DNA from: an uncultured Lachnospiraceae bacterium
Lineage (GTDB): Bacteria > Bacillota > Clostridia > Lachnospirales > Lachnospiraceae
Length of the DNA stretch: 34,457 nt
Assembly (NCBI GenBank): GCA_948688495.1
Contig: CAPQSW010000037.1
Location: 1 to 34,457 of the forward strand
Reading direction: 5' to 3'
Positions 16,750 through 24,896 of this stretch are shown here, one piece after another; the first letter of the stretch is position 1; each line of letters opens with the position of its first letter. Under the pieces are notes generated by a model that saw nothing but the letters and a program-made list of their open reading frames with translations, made no database searches and was not told the origin of the DNA. The translations under genes were made by a program, and so were the position numbers.

Positions 16750-17862
16750 ATGGCAAGTTTATCATTACAGCATATTGGTAAAAAATATCCGAACGGCTTT
16801 GAGGCTGTAAAGGATTTTAACCTTGAAATCGAGGACAAAGAGTTTATTATTTTTGTAGGTCCGTCTGGATGTGGTAAATCTACCACACTTCGTATGGTGG
16901 CAGGTCTCGAGGAGATTTCTTCCGGTAATCTTCTGATTGACGGCAAGCGCGTGAATGATGTAGAACCCAAGGACAGGGATATTGCCATGGTATTCCAGAA
17001 CTATGCATTGTATCCGCATATGACCGTTTTTGACAATATGGCATTTGGATTGAAACTGCGCAAGGTTCCCAAGGCAGAGATTAAGAAGAAAGTGGAAGAA
17101 GCAGCTAAGATTCTTGACTTGGATAAATTATTAGACCGTAAGCCTAAGGCTTTGTCCGGTGGACAGAGACAGCGTGTAGCTATGGGACGTGCAATTGTGC
17201 GTGAGCCTAAGGTATTTTTGATGGATGAGCCGCTGTCCAACCTGGATGCAAAACTGCGTGTACAGATGCGTGCAGAAATTGCATCCCTGCATCAGAGACT
17301 GGGCGCTACGATTATCTATGTAACACATGACCAGGTAGAAGCTATGACGCTGGGAACAAGAATTGTCGTTTTAAAGGATGGCATCATCCAGCAGGTAGAT
17401 TCCCCGCAGAAACTTTACAATGAGCCAGATAATCTGTTTGTAGCAGGATTCATTGGATCTCCTCAGATGAATTTCCTGGATGCAGTGTGCAAAGCTCAGG
17501 GTGATAAGGTTTCCTTGGTATTTGGTGAGAATTCAGTTGTATTGCCGCCAGCAAAGGCTAAGAAGCTGATTGATGGCGGTTACAATGGAAAGACAGTTGT
17601 ACTTGGTATCCGTCCTGAGGATATTGATGATTCCCAGATAGCGCTTGAGACCCATAAGGACAGTGTTTTCGGCACGAAAGTAACCGGATACGAGCTGCTT
17701 GGTTCTGAGGTACTGTTGTATTATAATATCAACGGATCCAACATGACGGCAAAGGTTGATTCCAGAACTTCTGCACGTCTTGGCGATTCCATCAAGCTTG
17801 CAATGGATATTGAGAAAGTTCATGTGTTTGATAAAGAAACGGAATTGACAATTACACACTAA
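16750..17862 (+). CDS. msmK: Sugar ABC importer ATPase, MsmK/UgpC type
   Basis: A 370-residue ATPase of the carbohydrate-uptake-1 family. Motifs are Walker A GPSGCGKST (37-45), signature LSGGQRQR (135-142), Walker B FLMDEP near 157 and switch His in YVTHDQVEAM. A C-terminal TOBE/OB domain starts near 240 (LGIRPEDIDD). No permease or binding-protein genes are beside it. Such stand-alone ATPases (MsmK, MsiK) are known to power several sugar importers encoded elsewhere, which is the probable role. AGGAGG precedes the ATG, and a very good terminator follows. The downstream PucR/CdaR-type regulator may or may not be functionally linked. Confidence 0.9.
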   Translation: MASLSLQHIGKKYPNGFEAVKDFNLEIEDKEFIIFVGPSGCGKSTTLRMVAGLEEISSGNLLIDGKRVNDVEPKDRDIAMVFQNYALYPHMTVFDNMAFGLKLRKVPKAEIKKKVEEAAKILDLDKLLDRKPKALSGGQRQRVAMGRAIVREPKVFLMDEPLSNLDAKLRVQMRAEIASLHQRLGATIIYVTHDQVEAMTLGTRIVVLKDGIIQQVDSPQKLYNEPDNLFVAGFIGSPQMNFLDAVCKAQGDKVSLVFGENSVVLPPAKAKKLIDGGYNGKTVVLGIRPEDIDDSQIALETHKDSVFGTKVTGYELLGSEVLLYYNINGSNMTAKVDSRTSARLGDSIKLAMDIEKVHVFDKETELTITH

Positions 17863-17894
17863 TTCGATAAGATAGTGATGTAGCACAAATAGAC

Positions 17895-17927
17895 GGAAGC
17901 AGTGCAGAAATGTGCTGCTTCCTTTTT
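17895..17927 (+). terminator. Rho-independent terminator after msmK
   Basis: GGAAGCAGTGCA pairs with TGTGCTGCTTCC over 12 positions around a GAAA tetraloop and is followed by TTTTT (17923-17927). It ends only 12 bases before the next gene's ATG at 17940. Confidence 0.9.
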
Positions 17928-17939
17928 CGTGAGGTATCT

Positions 17940-19049
17940 ATGTTATCAAATCATAAATTACAAGTCACTTTGCAGGAAATCAAGGAGATTTCGCGGGTTG
18001 AGCTGGCGCTATACAGTGATAAGGGGAAGCTGCTGGCATCCACTTATGAGCCAGAGGAGGCAATGGAGGAGGCGATCTGTGATTTTGCAGATTCAATGGC
18101 TGAGAGCCAGATGCTTTCTGGATGCCACTTCTTTAAGGTTTTAATAGAAAATGAGCTGGAATATATCTTGTTGGCGCACGCTGGCAGTGAGGAGGCCTAT
18201 ATGATTGGAAGGCTTGCAACGTGTCAGATACGCAATATTGTCTGTGCCTATAGGGAACAGTTTGACAAAGGCAGTTTCATACAGAATGTCCTTCTTGGGA
18301 ATATGCTTGTGGTGGACATGTATAACAAGGCCCAAAAGCTGCATATTGAGGCGGCAAGGCGGGTAGTGTATGTTATTGAGGTGTTAGGGAAAAAGGACAG
18401 TGTGGTGCTTGAAACCATAAGAAATCTCTTTGTCATGGCTTCCAGGGATTTCGTGACAGAGATAGATGAAAAATCCGTCATTTTGGTGAAGGATGTCACA
18501 GATATGGAGTCGGAAGAAGAATTGCTGAATCTGGCTAAGATGATGGTTGACAACCTTCATGCAGAGGCGATGGTGAAGGTGCGGGTAGGCTATGGCAACG
18601 GGGTAGATTTGCTGCCGGATATTGCGCGTTCCTATCAGGAGGCAAAAATGGCGTTGGAAGTGGGAAAAATTTTCTATATGGAGAGCGATACCATCTCCTA
18701 CGGAAAGCTTGGGATTGGACGCTTGATTTATCAGCTTCCGACGAGCCTGTGTGAGATGTTTCTGGGGGAGGTATTCGGAGAAGAAATCCCGGATGTTTTT
18801 GATGAAGAGACAATGATAACGATTAACAAATTTTTCGAGAACAACCTGAATATTTCGGAAACGGCAAGGCAGCTCTATGTTCACCGGAATACGCTTGTTT
18901 ACCGTTTGGAGCGTATAGAAAAAGCATTGGGACTGGATATTCGTACATTTGAAGATGCCATGCTGTTTAAAATTGCACTGATGGTTATTTCACATATGAA
19001 TAACCAAAAGAGCCTGTTGGAAGGAGAGACACACCCGAGCGAAAGATAG
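17940..19049 (+). CDS. PucR/CdaR-type transcriptional regulator
   Basis: A 369-residue regulator. The C-terminal PucR-type helix-turn-helix is clear at about 300-358: NKFFENNLNISETARQLYVH, then RNTLVYRLERIEKALGLDIR. Upstream is a GGDEF-like central domain as in CdaR proteins (PDIARSYQEAKMALEVGKIF). The N-terminal 130 residues may be a sensor. The frame is open from an ATG at 17910, but that codon lies inside the msmK terminator stem; GTGAGG before the ATG at 17940 supports the shorter form. CdaR of E. coli responds to sugar diacids; here the ligand and targets are unknown. A role in sugar uptake is suggested only by proximity to msmK. Confidence 0.85.
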   Translation: MLSNHKLQVTLQEIKEISRVELALYSDKGKLLASTYEPEEAMEEAICDFADSMAESQMLSGCHFFKVLIENELEYILLAHAGSEEAYMIGRLATCQIRNIVCAYREQFDKGSFIQNVLLGNMLVVDMYNKAQKLHIEAARRVVYVIEVLGKKDSVVLETIRNLFVMASRDFVTEIDEKSVILVKDVTDMESEEELLNLAKMMVDNLHAEAMVKVRVGYGNGVDLLPDIARSYQEAKMALEVGKIFYMESDTISYGKLGIGRLIYQLPTSLCEMFLGEVFGEEIPDVFDEETMITINKFFENNLNISETARQLYVHRNTLVYRLERIEKALGLDIRTFEDAMLFKIALMVISHMNNQKSLLEGETHPSER

Positions 19050-19103
19050 AGGACAGGGAATATTCTGGTGGGGGATAAAAACCGCCCGTTTGTGCCTAAA
19101 GCA

Positions 19104-19130
19104 TAAAGAAATGAAGGAAATGGCCGATAC
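19104..19130 (+). promoter_or_regulatory. SigD/FliA (sigma-28) type promoter of coiled-coil gene A
   Basis: TAAA (19104-19107), exactly 15 bases, then GCCGATAC (19123-19130). The consensus for flagellar sigma factor SigD/FliA is TAAA-N14-16-GCCGATAT/A, so this matches 11 of 12 positions. It lies 47 bases before the ATG at 19178. A TATAAT at 19132-19137 overlaps the expected start point but lacks a sigma-A -35 box. Confidence 0.75.
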
Positions 19131-19177
19131 CTATAATGAGTAGTTGTATACCCCAGTTTATACAAAGGAGCGGGCTT

Positions 19178-20077
19178 ATGAAGATAAATAATACGATAAA
19201 TACAGATACAGTTGTTGCTGTTAATAACAGGGAGCAGTTAGAGAATAAGGAAGGCGTGCAGCAGGTAGAACAGGCTAAGGTAAAAAATGGCGCTGTCAAA
19301 GGCTCTGAACTTAATCTTATTCAGGACCCGGTTGAGGAAAAGAAGAAAAAAGCGATGGAAGATGCTATGGAGTTCATCAAGAATCAGTATAAGACTGATC
19401 TTGAAGTGGACGATGTCTTAGATGAGTGCCGCGATACGATTAAGAGCAGCAAGAACGATATGAAAGAGGCGGCAGGAGAGCTGAGTGATATTAAGAAGCA
19501 GAAGGAAGAACTCGGGGAAATGTATGCGGATAAGGATGATGAGGAGTATCAGATGCGTCTCAAAGAATTAAATGAGGCGGCTTCTGAGTGGCAGAAACGG
19601 TATGACAATGCCAATAAGATGATTGGTGCTGCTACGAAGGGAATTAAGTCTATCAAGCAGGAGATATTGAAGCATCATGACATGGTAGATGCAAACAAAT
19701 TAGCAGAGAAGTCTTTGAAGGCTGCCAGTGATGAGATTATTGGGATGCTTAAGGATGAGGCCATAGATAAGATTGATGAAGATATGGATGAGGTTATTGA
19801 GGAGGCGAAAGAGACTAAGGAGGAGAATGCAAAGAAGGATGCCGAGTTGGAGGAAGTCCGTGCAGAGCGAGAGAAGCAGGCGCAGGAGATAGAGGAAGAA
19901 TTAAAGAAAGAGAAACAAAGGGATGCAAAGATAGGACCGGGAAAATTCAAGTCGGTTGAGGTGGATGAAATCCTTCAAAAACATCGGGAGGTAGTGCAGA
20001 ATACCGAGCAAATTCTGCAGGAGCAGAAGCTGCTAGAAGAAGAAATTAAAGGAATTATGGTAGACAGCCAGATATAA
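19178..20077 (+). CDS. Coiled-coil protein A, putative SigD-regulon member (unknown function)
   Basis: A 299-residue, very charged protein without signal peptide, membrane span or known domain. Residues 1-50 are a polar arm (MKINNTINTDTVVAVNNREQ). From about 55 to the end it is almost entirely helical, with coiled-coil heptads rich in Glu and Lys (AKETKEENAKKDAELEEVRA). The gene product is a divergent paralogue of the protein at 33036-34025: both share a KxAM segment near the start of the helical part, a DM..A.......AS/G.EI..ML..E..DK.D block near residue 200, and the ending L[LV]E[ED][ED][IL]KGI. AAAGGAG precedes the ATG at 19178, and a strong terminator follows. The SigD-type promoter suggests co-expression with late flagellar genes. 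Export by the flagellar apparatus is possible but unproven. Confidence 0.75.
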   Translation: MKINNTINTDTVVAVNNREQLENKEGVQQVEQAKVKNGAVKGSELNLIQDPVEEKKKKAMEDAMEFIKNQYKTDLEVDDVLDECRDTIKSSKNDMKEAAGELSDIKKQKEELGEMYADKDDEEYQMRLKELNEAASEWQKRYDNANKMIGAATKGIKSIKQEILKHHDMVDANKLAEKSLKAASDEIIGMLKDEAIDKIDEDMDEVIEEAKETKEENAKKDAELEEVRAEREKQAQEIEEELKKEKQRDAKIGPGKFKSVEVDEILQKHREVVQNTEQILQEQKLLEEEIKGIMVDSQI

Positions 20078-20100
20078 TACATAACATATAAGGAGAACAA

Positions 20101-20135
20101 AAGCTCTGTGCAGGGAAATCTGCGCAGGGCTTTTT
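20101..20135 (+). terminator. Rho-independent terminator after coiled-coil gene A
   Basis: AAGCTCTGTGCAG (20101-20113) pairs over 13 positions with CTGCGCAGGGCTT (20120-20132) around GGAAAT, followed by more T. It sits 15 bases before the next start codon, so the downstream lipoprotein gene needs its own promoter or read-through. Confidence 0.88.
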
Positions 20136-20150
20136 AGAGGTGAAACAGGT

Positions 20151-21173
20151 ATGGAGATAAAGAAATATATTCGAAAGACAGGGGTGCTATTGCTTACCCT
20201 GCTGCTGGTTTTTTGCGGGTCGGGCTGCGAAAGCCTGTCAGAGTATCAAGAGATTGCAACAGAGCTTGAGCGTATGGCAGAAGATCTTGAGGAGGAGTTT
20301 GGACAGGAGGATGCAACCAAAGATTTCAGCCAGGAAAATAAAGCCCCTGGTCAGGATACAAACTGTGCGCAGAGAGGCGGAGGGAGGCTTGAGGTTCATT
20401 TTCTTGATGTGGGGCAGGGGGACGCAGCACTCATCCGTCAGGGAGAACATGCCATGCTGATTGATGGCGGTGACAATAGTAAGGGAACAGCCGTGCAGTC
20501 TTATCTGCAGTCACAGGGAATTAAATCTTTGGATTATGTGATAGGGACGCATCCTGATGCAGACCATGTGGGCGGGCTGGATGTTATACTATACAAATTT
20601 TCCTGGCAGCAGGTGATTTTGCCAGATGTGGAAAAGGATACCAGGACGTATCAGGATGTGCTGAAGGTTATTGCAGATAAGAATCAGAAGATCACAAGAC
20701 CCAGGGTGGGTGATACCTATGCGCTGGGTGCAGCGGAATTTACGGTGATTGCTCCGGTGAAGGAAGATTATGGGGATAGCTATAATGATTATTCTGTGGG
20801 CATTCTTCTTACCTTTGGGGAGAACCGGTTTGTATTTACTGGGGATGCGGAGGAAGATGCAGAGGAAGATATGCTCAGCATGGGCATGGATTTGTCGGCG
20901 GATGTATTTAAAGCGGCCCATCATGGAAGCGATACGGCAAATACGATGCCGTTTCTTGAGGAAGTTCATCCTGAGTCAGTAGTGATAAGCTGTGGGGAAG
21001 ATAACCGTTATGGACATCCCCGTGCCGAGGTACTTAATAATTTGCGCAGTATGGGAATCCATGTGTACCGTACAGATGAACAGGGTACAATTGTAGCGGT
21101 TTCAGATGGCAGCACAATAACCTGGAATTGTTCACCGAGTGAGAGCTGGAAGGCAGGGGAGCCAAGCAGGTGA
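20151..21173 (+). CDS. ComEC-like metallo-beta-lactamase lipoprotein
   Basis: A 340-residue exported protein. The N-terminus is a lipoprotein-like signal (positively charged, hydrophobic core, ending FCGSGC). An acidic linker follows, then a metallo-beta-lactamase domain from about residue 80: HFLDVGQGDAALI, the metal-binding GTHPDADHVGG, FTGDAEEDAE and KAAHHGSDTANT with GHPRAEVL. These are the motifs of the C-terminal nuclease-like domain of ComEC and of its free-standing relatives. The substrate is probably nucleic acid or a phosphodiester outside the cell, but this is not shown. It is followed at 27 bases by folC; a functional link with folate is not evident. Confidence 0.85.
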   Translation: MEIKKYIRKTGVLLLTLLLVFCGSGCESLSEYQEIATELERMAEDLEEEFGQEDATKDFSQENKAPGQDTNCAQRGGGRLEVHFLDVGQGDAALIRQGEHAMLIDGGDNSKGTAVQSYLQSQGIKSLDYVIGTHPDADHVGGLDVILYKFSWQQVILPDVEKDTRTYQDVLKVIADKNQKITRPRVGDTYALGAAEFTVIAPVKEDYGDSYNDYSVGILLTFGENRFVFTGDAEEDAEEDMLSMGMDLSADVFKAAHHGSDTANTMPFLEEVHPESVVISCGEDNRYGHPRAEVLNNLRSMGIHVYRTDEQGTIVAVSDGSTITWNCSPSESWKAGEPSR

Positions 21174-21200
21174 CGCTGCCGCAAGGAGGAAGGCGAATAA

Positions 21201-22598
21201 ATGATGACAGAGAATGAGGTATGGGAATATTTGGAAGAAATTGCAAAGAGCGGCAGTATCCTGGGGCTTGCGAGTATGCGGGAATTGATGAATGAGCTTT
21301 CGAATGTACAGGACAGCCTCAGGTTTATCCATGTGGCGGGGACGAATGGAAAAGGTTCCGTGTGTGCCATGATTTCCTTAATTTTGCAGCAGGCGGGTCT
21401 TCGTGTGGGCAAATATACCTCTCCGGCGGTATTTGACAGAATGGAACAGTATCAGGTCAATGGAGAAAATATGATACTTCCAGAGTTTGTGGCAGTGATT
21501 TCAAAGGTCAGAGATGCCTGTGAGCGGATTGTCGCAAAGGGCGGGAAACAGCCTACGGTATTTGAGGTGGAGACAGCGGCAGCATTTGTGTATTTTTATA
21601 AACAAAAGTGTCAGGTGGTGGTATTGGAGACTGGAATGGGTGGAGAGACGGATGCAACAAACATCATCAGAAATCCGCTGGTTAGCGTGCTTACCTCCAT
21701 CAGCATGGATCATATGAAGTTTTTAGGGAATGATTTGGTACAGATCGCCAGGATGAAGGCAGGGATTATTAAAGAGGGATGTCCGGTGACAGCAGCAAGA
21801 CCGCCGCAGGAAGAAGTGAGGAGGCTCATTGAGGACATATGTGAAAAAAAACATGCGCCGCTGTCGTACAGTGAAGTGGGACGGGTGCAAAATGTACGTT
21901 ATCAACGTAAGGGAAATGAGATACGGCAGTGTTTTACATATTCTGTCGGAATGGTTGATGGCGTATTATCTCCCCAAATTCAGGACAGGCTATGGAATGA
22001 ACAGGAAGAATTTGAACTTTCCATGCTGGGAAGTTATCAGGTGGAAAATGCAGTCTGTGCCATTGAGACAATGAGAATATTAGTGAAATCAGGATTTTAT
22101 ATATCAGAAAAAGCTGTACGGACAGGTCTTTTACAGGCGTGTTGGGAGGGGCGTTTTTCTGTGTTGTGTCAAAACCCATTGTTTATAATGGATGGTGCCC
22201 ATAATGCAGATGCGGCGAAAAAATTATGCCAAACTTTGAAAAGGGGTTTTACAAATTGGAAAATTATTTATATAATAGGGGTACTTGCAGATAAAGAACA
22301 TGACAGAATGTTAAGAATCATGCTTCCGCTGGCATGGCGGGTTTATACGGTTACTCCGCAAAGTCCAAGGGCTATGGATGGTCAGGTGCTAGCGGCAGAG
22401 GCGGGAAAATACCACGGGCAGGTTTCGTACTGCCAGACGGTGAAGGAAGCTGTGGAGCGGGCTGTGTCTGACGCGGCGCCAGAGAAATTGGATAAAAGTA
22501 CATTTTCTGATGCAGGAAATGAGGGCGTTATGATACTTGCGTTTGGCTCGCTGTCTTATCTGGGAGAATTGCGGGAAGTGGTTAAGGAGAAATTATAA
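21201..22598 (+). CDS. folC: Dihydrofolate/folylpolyglutamate synthase FolC
   Basis: A 465-residue Mur-ligase-type enzyme that adds glutamate to dihydropteroate or tetrahydrofolate. The ATP-binding HVAGTNGKGSV (44-54) and ETGMGGETDATNII with the following ISMDHMKFLG match the FolC family, as does FIMDGAHNADAAK in the C-terminal half. The start could be either of two adjacent ATG codons (21201 or 21204); AAGGAGG lies about 10 bases upstream. The stop is followed directly by the folE ATG. First gene of the folate operon. Confidence 0.92.
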   Translation: MMTENEVWEYLEEIAKSGSILGLASMRELMNELSNVQDSLRFIHVAGTNGKGSVCAMISLILQQAGLRVGKYTSPAVFDRMEQYQVNGENMILPEFVAVISKVRDACERIVAKGGKQPTVFEVETAAAFVYFYKQKCQVVVLETGMGGETDATNIIRNPLVSVLTSISMDHMKFLGNDLVQIARMKAGIIKEGCPVTAARPPQEEVRRLIEDICEKKHAPLSYSEVGRVQNVRYQRKGNEIRQCFTYSVGMVDGVLSPQIQDRLWNEQEEFELSMLGSYQVENAVCAIETMRILVKSGFYISEKAVRTGLLQACWEGRFSVLCQNPLFIMDGAHNADAAKKLCQTLKRGFTNWKIIYIIGVLADKEHDRMLRIMLPLAWRVYTVTPQSPRAMDGQVLAAEAGKYHGQVSYCQTVKEAVERAVSDAAPEKLDKSTFSDAGNEGVMILAFGSLSYLGELREVVKEKL

Positions 22599-23156
22599 AT
22601 GATAGATAAAGCGAAGGTCAGGCAGGCCGTGGCTCTTTTGTTGGAGGGTATTGGAGAAGACCCGGGCAGGGAGGGCCTGCGAGAGACGCCGGATAGGATT
22701 GCACGGATGTATGAGGAGATTTTTGAGGGAATGGATCAAAATCCGCGGGAGGTCTTGGAGAAGACCTTTGAGGCATCAAACAGCGGGATTGTGCTGGAGA
22801 AAGATATTGTCTTTTATTCTATCTGTGAACATCATTTATTGCCCTTTTATGGGAAAGCACATGTTGCCTATCTGTCAGGGGGCAGGGTCGTGGGACTTAG
22901 CAAGCTGGCACGGACAGTAGAAATCTTTGCCCGTCGTCCGCAGATACAGGAACAGCTTACGGTGCAGATTGCAGATAGTATCATGGAGTATTTAAAGCCG
23001 GAAGGTGTCATGGTGATGTTGGAGGCGGAACATATGTGCATGACGATGCGCGGGATAAAAAAGCCCGGAGCTTTGACGGTTACGCTGGCGGTAAGGGGAG
23101 CATTTGAAAACGATCCGCATTTGCAGGAGGAATTCTGGCGGATGATGGGACGGTGA
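22599..23156 (+). CDS. folE: GTP cyclohydrolase I
   Basis: A 185-residue enzyme of the type I family, catalysing GTP to 7,8-dihydroneopterin triphosphate, the first step of folate synthesis. The zinc ligands are visible: Cys76 and His79 in CEHHLLPF, and Cys147 in EAEHMCMTMRG. DPGREGLRETPDRIARMYEE at 21-40 is the usual N-terminal helix motif. The ATG is adjacent to the folC stop, so translation is coupled. Confidence 0.95.
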   Translation: MIDKAKVRQAVALLLEGIGEDPGREGLRETPDRIARMYEEIFEGMDQNPREVLEKTFEASNSGIVLEKDIVFYSICEHHLLPFYGKAHVAYLSGGRVVGLSKLARTVEIFARRPQIQEQLTVQIADSIMEYLKPEGVMVMLEAEHMCMTMRGIKKPGALTVTLAVRGAFENDPHLQEEFWRMMGR

Positions 23157-23160
23157 CGGC

Positions 23161-24060
23161 ATGCGAAAGAAAACGATGCAGATAGGGAATCGGATATTTG
23201 ATGTAGCGGATTCTACTTATATTATGGGAATTTTAAATGTGACGCCGGATTCTTTTTCTGATGGAGGACAATATAATCATACGGATGCTGCGCTGAGGCA
23301 TACAGAGAAGATGATTGCTGAGGGAGCGGATCTCATTGACATCGGCGGAGAATCGACCAGGCCAGGTTATAAGAAGATAACAGATGATGAGGAGATTGAA
23401 AGAACCGCAGGGATAATTGAACTTATCAAAGACAGATTTGATATTCCGGTATCTATTGACACTTACAAAAGCAAAGTGGCATCGGCAGCTTTACAGGCAG
23501 GGGCAGATATGGTCAATGATATTTGGGGCTTAAAATATGATAAAGCGCTTGCAAAAGTAATTTCAGGAGCCCAAGCGGCATGCTGTCTGATGCATAACCG
23601 CAGAGAGACAGCATACGGTGATTTCATGGAAGATGTGAAAACAGATTTAAGGGAAACATTAGCGATTGCAGGAAATGCAGGGATAGCAGAAGATAAAATC
23701 ATACTGGATCCTGGTGTTGGATTTGCAAAGACATATGAGAATAATCTCGAAATAATCCGCAGGTTAGGGGAATTGGAAGAACTGGGCTTTCCCCTTCTTC
23801 TGGGAACATCGCAAAAATCTGTGATTGGTTTTGCCTTAGACCTTCCGGTGGGAGAACGGCTGGAAGGGACGCTGGCTACAACCGTGCTGGGTGTGCTGGC
23901 TGGCTGTGCTTTTGTGCGGGTGCATGATGTGCGGGAAAATAAGCGAGCCATTCAGATGACAAAGGCGATTCTCGAAGGAGGAAGGCATTCTGGCGAAATG
24001 GCAGGTGACACGAAGAAGAATGTGCCGCTATCGTGCGGGGAGAACAGGGAGGAAACATGA
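23161..24060 (+). CDS. folP: Dihydropteroate synthase
   Basis: A 299-residue TIM-barrel enzyme that joins p-aminobenzoate to dihydropterin pyrophosphate; it is the sulfonamide target. Both signature motifs are present: MGILNVTPDSFSDGG (22-36) and LIDIGGESTRPGY (58-70), and the C-terminal VRVHDVREN. A polar tail of about 25 residues follows the barrel. It starts four bases after folE and overlaps folBK by four bases (ATGA). Confidence 0.95.
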   Translation: MRKKTMQIGNRIFDVADSTYIMGILNVTPDSFSDGGQYNHTDAALRHTEKMIAEGADLIDIGGESTRPGYKKITDDEEIERTAGIIELIKDRFDIPVSIDTYKSKVASAALQAGADMVNDIWGLKYDKALAKVISGAQAACCLMHNRRETAYGDFMEDVKTDLRETLAIAGNAGIAEDKIILDPGVGFAKTYENNLEIIRRLGELEELGFPLLLGTSQKSVIGFALDLPVGERLEGTLATTVLGVLAGCAFVRVHDVRENKRAIQMTKAILEGGRHSGEMAGDTKKNVPLSCGENREET

Positions 24061-24896
24061 AAGAGTGGGAATTGGATAAGATTCATATCAGGAATTTAGA
24101 GGTGTTTGGCAGGCATGGTCTGTTTCCAGAGGAAAACCGTCTGGGACAGAAATTTGTTATCAATGCTGTCCTGTATGTTTCCACCCGGGACGCAGGGTTA
24201 AATGATGATTTGACAAAGTCTATTCATTATGGAGAAGTCTCACATTTTATGACTAATTATATGACGGAGCACACATTTGGCCTTATCGAGGCCGCGGCAG
24301 AACAGATGGCCAGGGCTGTATTGCTGCAGTTTCCTTCCCTGCAAAGGATTACTTTAGAAATATCAAAGCCCTGGGCTCCGATCGGGCTGCCGCTTCAGGC
24401 TGTCTCTGTGGAGATTACCCGAGGCTGGCATCGCGTCTATCTCGCGGCCGGTTCCAATCTGGGTGACAGGGAAGCATATATCAGGCAGGGTATAAGGATG
24501 CTGGATGACAGAGAAGATTGTGTCATAGAGCAGGTGTCTGAATTGAATGAGACAAAACCTTACGGTGTAGAAGACCAGCCTGATTTTTTAAATGGAATGA
24601 TAAAGATGCAGACACTCCTGTTTCCCCGGGAATTGTTAGAGGTGCTTCACCAGGCGGAACAGGAGGCGGGCCGTGAACGGAAAATGCACTGGGGACCAAG
24701 AACACTGGATTTGGATATTATTTTTTATGATGACTGCATCATAGACGAGGAAATGCTTAAGATTCCACACCCGGATATGGCGAACCGGGAGTTTGTGTTA
24801 AAGCCGCTGGCGGAGCTTGCGCCTTATCTGCGCCATCCATTGACGGGAAAAACGGTGTGGCAGATGTTGGAGGCACTAAGGATGTGTGCAAAATGA
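24057..24896 (+). CDS. folK: FolB-FolK fusion (dihydroneopterin aldolase / HPPK)
   Basis: A 279-residue bifunctional protein. Residues 1-120 form dihydroneopterin aldolase (IHIRNLEVFGRHGLFPEEN; later FGLIEAAAEQMARAVL and ISKPWAPIGLP). Residues about 123-279 form 6-hydroxymethyl-7,8-dihydropterin pyrophosphokinase (RVYLAAGSNLGDRE, then GPRTLDLDIIFYDD, IPHPDMANREFVLKPL). Together they turn dihydroneopterin into the pyrophosphate used by FolP. The ATG at 24057 follows GGGAGG and overlaps the folP stop; an in-frame ATG at 24033 has no such signal. The stop overlaps the next gene's ATG. Confidence 0.94.
   Translation: MKEWELDKIHIRNLEVFGRHGLFPEENRLGQKFVINAVLYVSTRDAGLNDDLTKSIHYGEVSHFMTNYMTEHTFGLIEAAAEQMARAVLLQFPSLQRITLEISKPWAPIGLPLQAVSVEITRGWHRVYLAAGSNLGDREAYIRQGIRMLDDREDCVIEQVSELNETKPYGVEDQPDFLNGMIKMQTLLFPRELLEVLHQAEQEAGRERKMHWGPRTLDLDIIFYDDCIIDEEMLKIPHPDMANREFVLKPLAELAPYLRHPLTGKTVWQMLEALRMCAK

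Noticed and set aside
17910..17939. Upstream ATG for the PucR/CdaR-type regulator
   Set aside because: The codon is part of the msmK terminator stem-loop and has no ribosome binding site; the ATG at 17940 is better.
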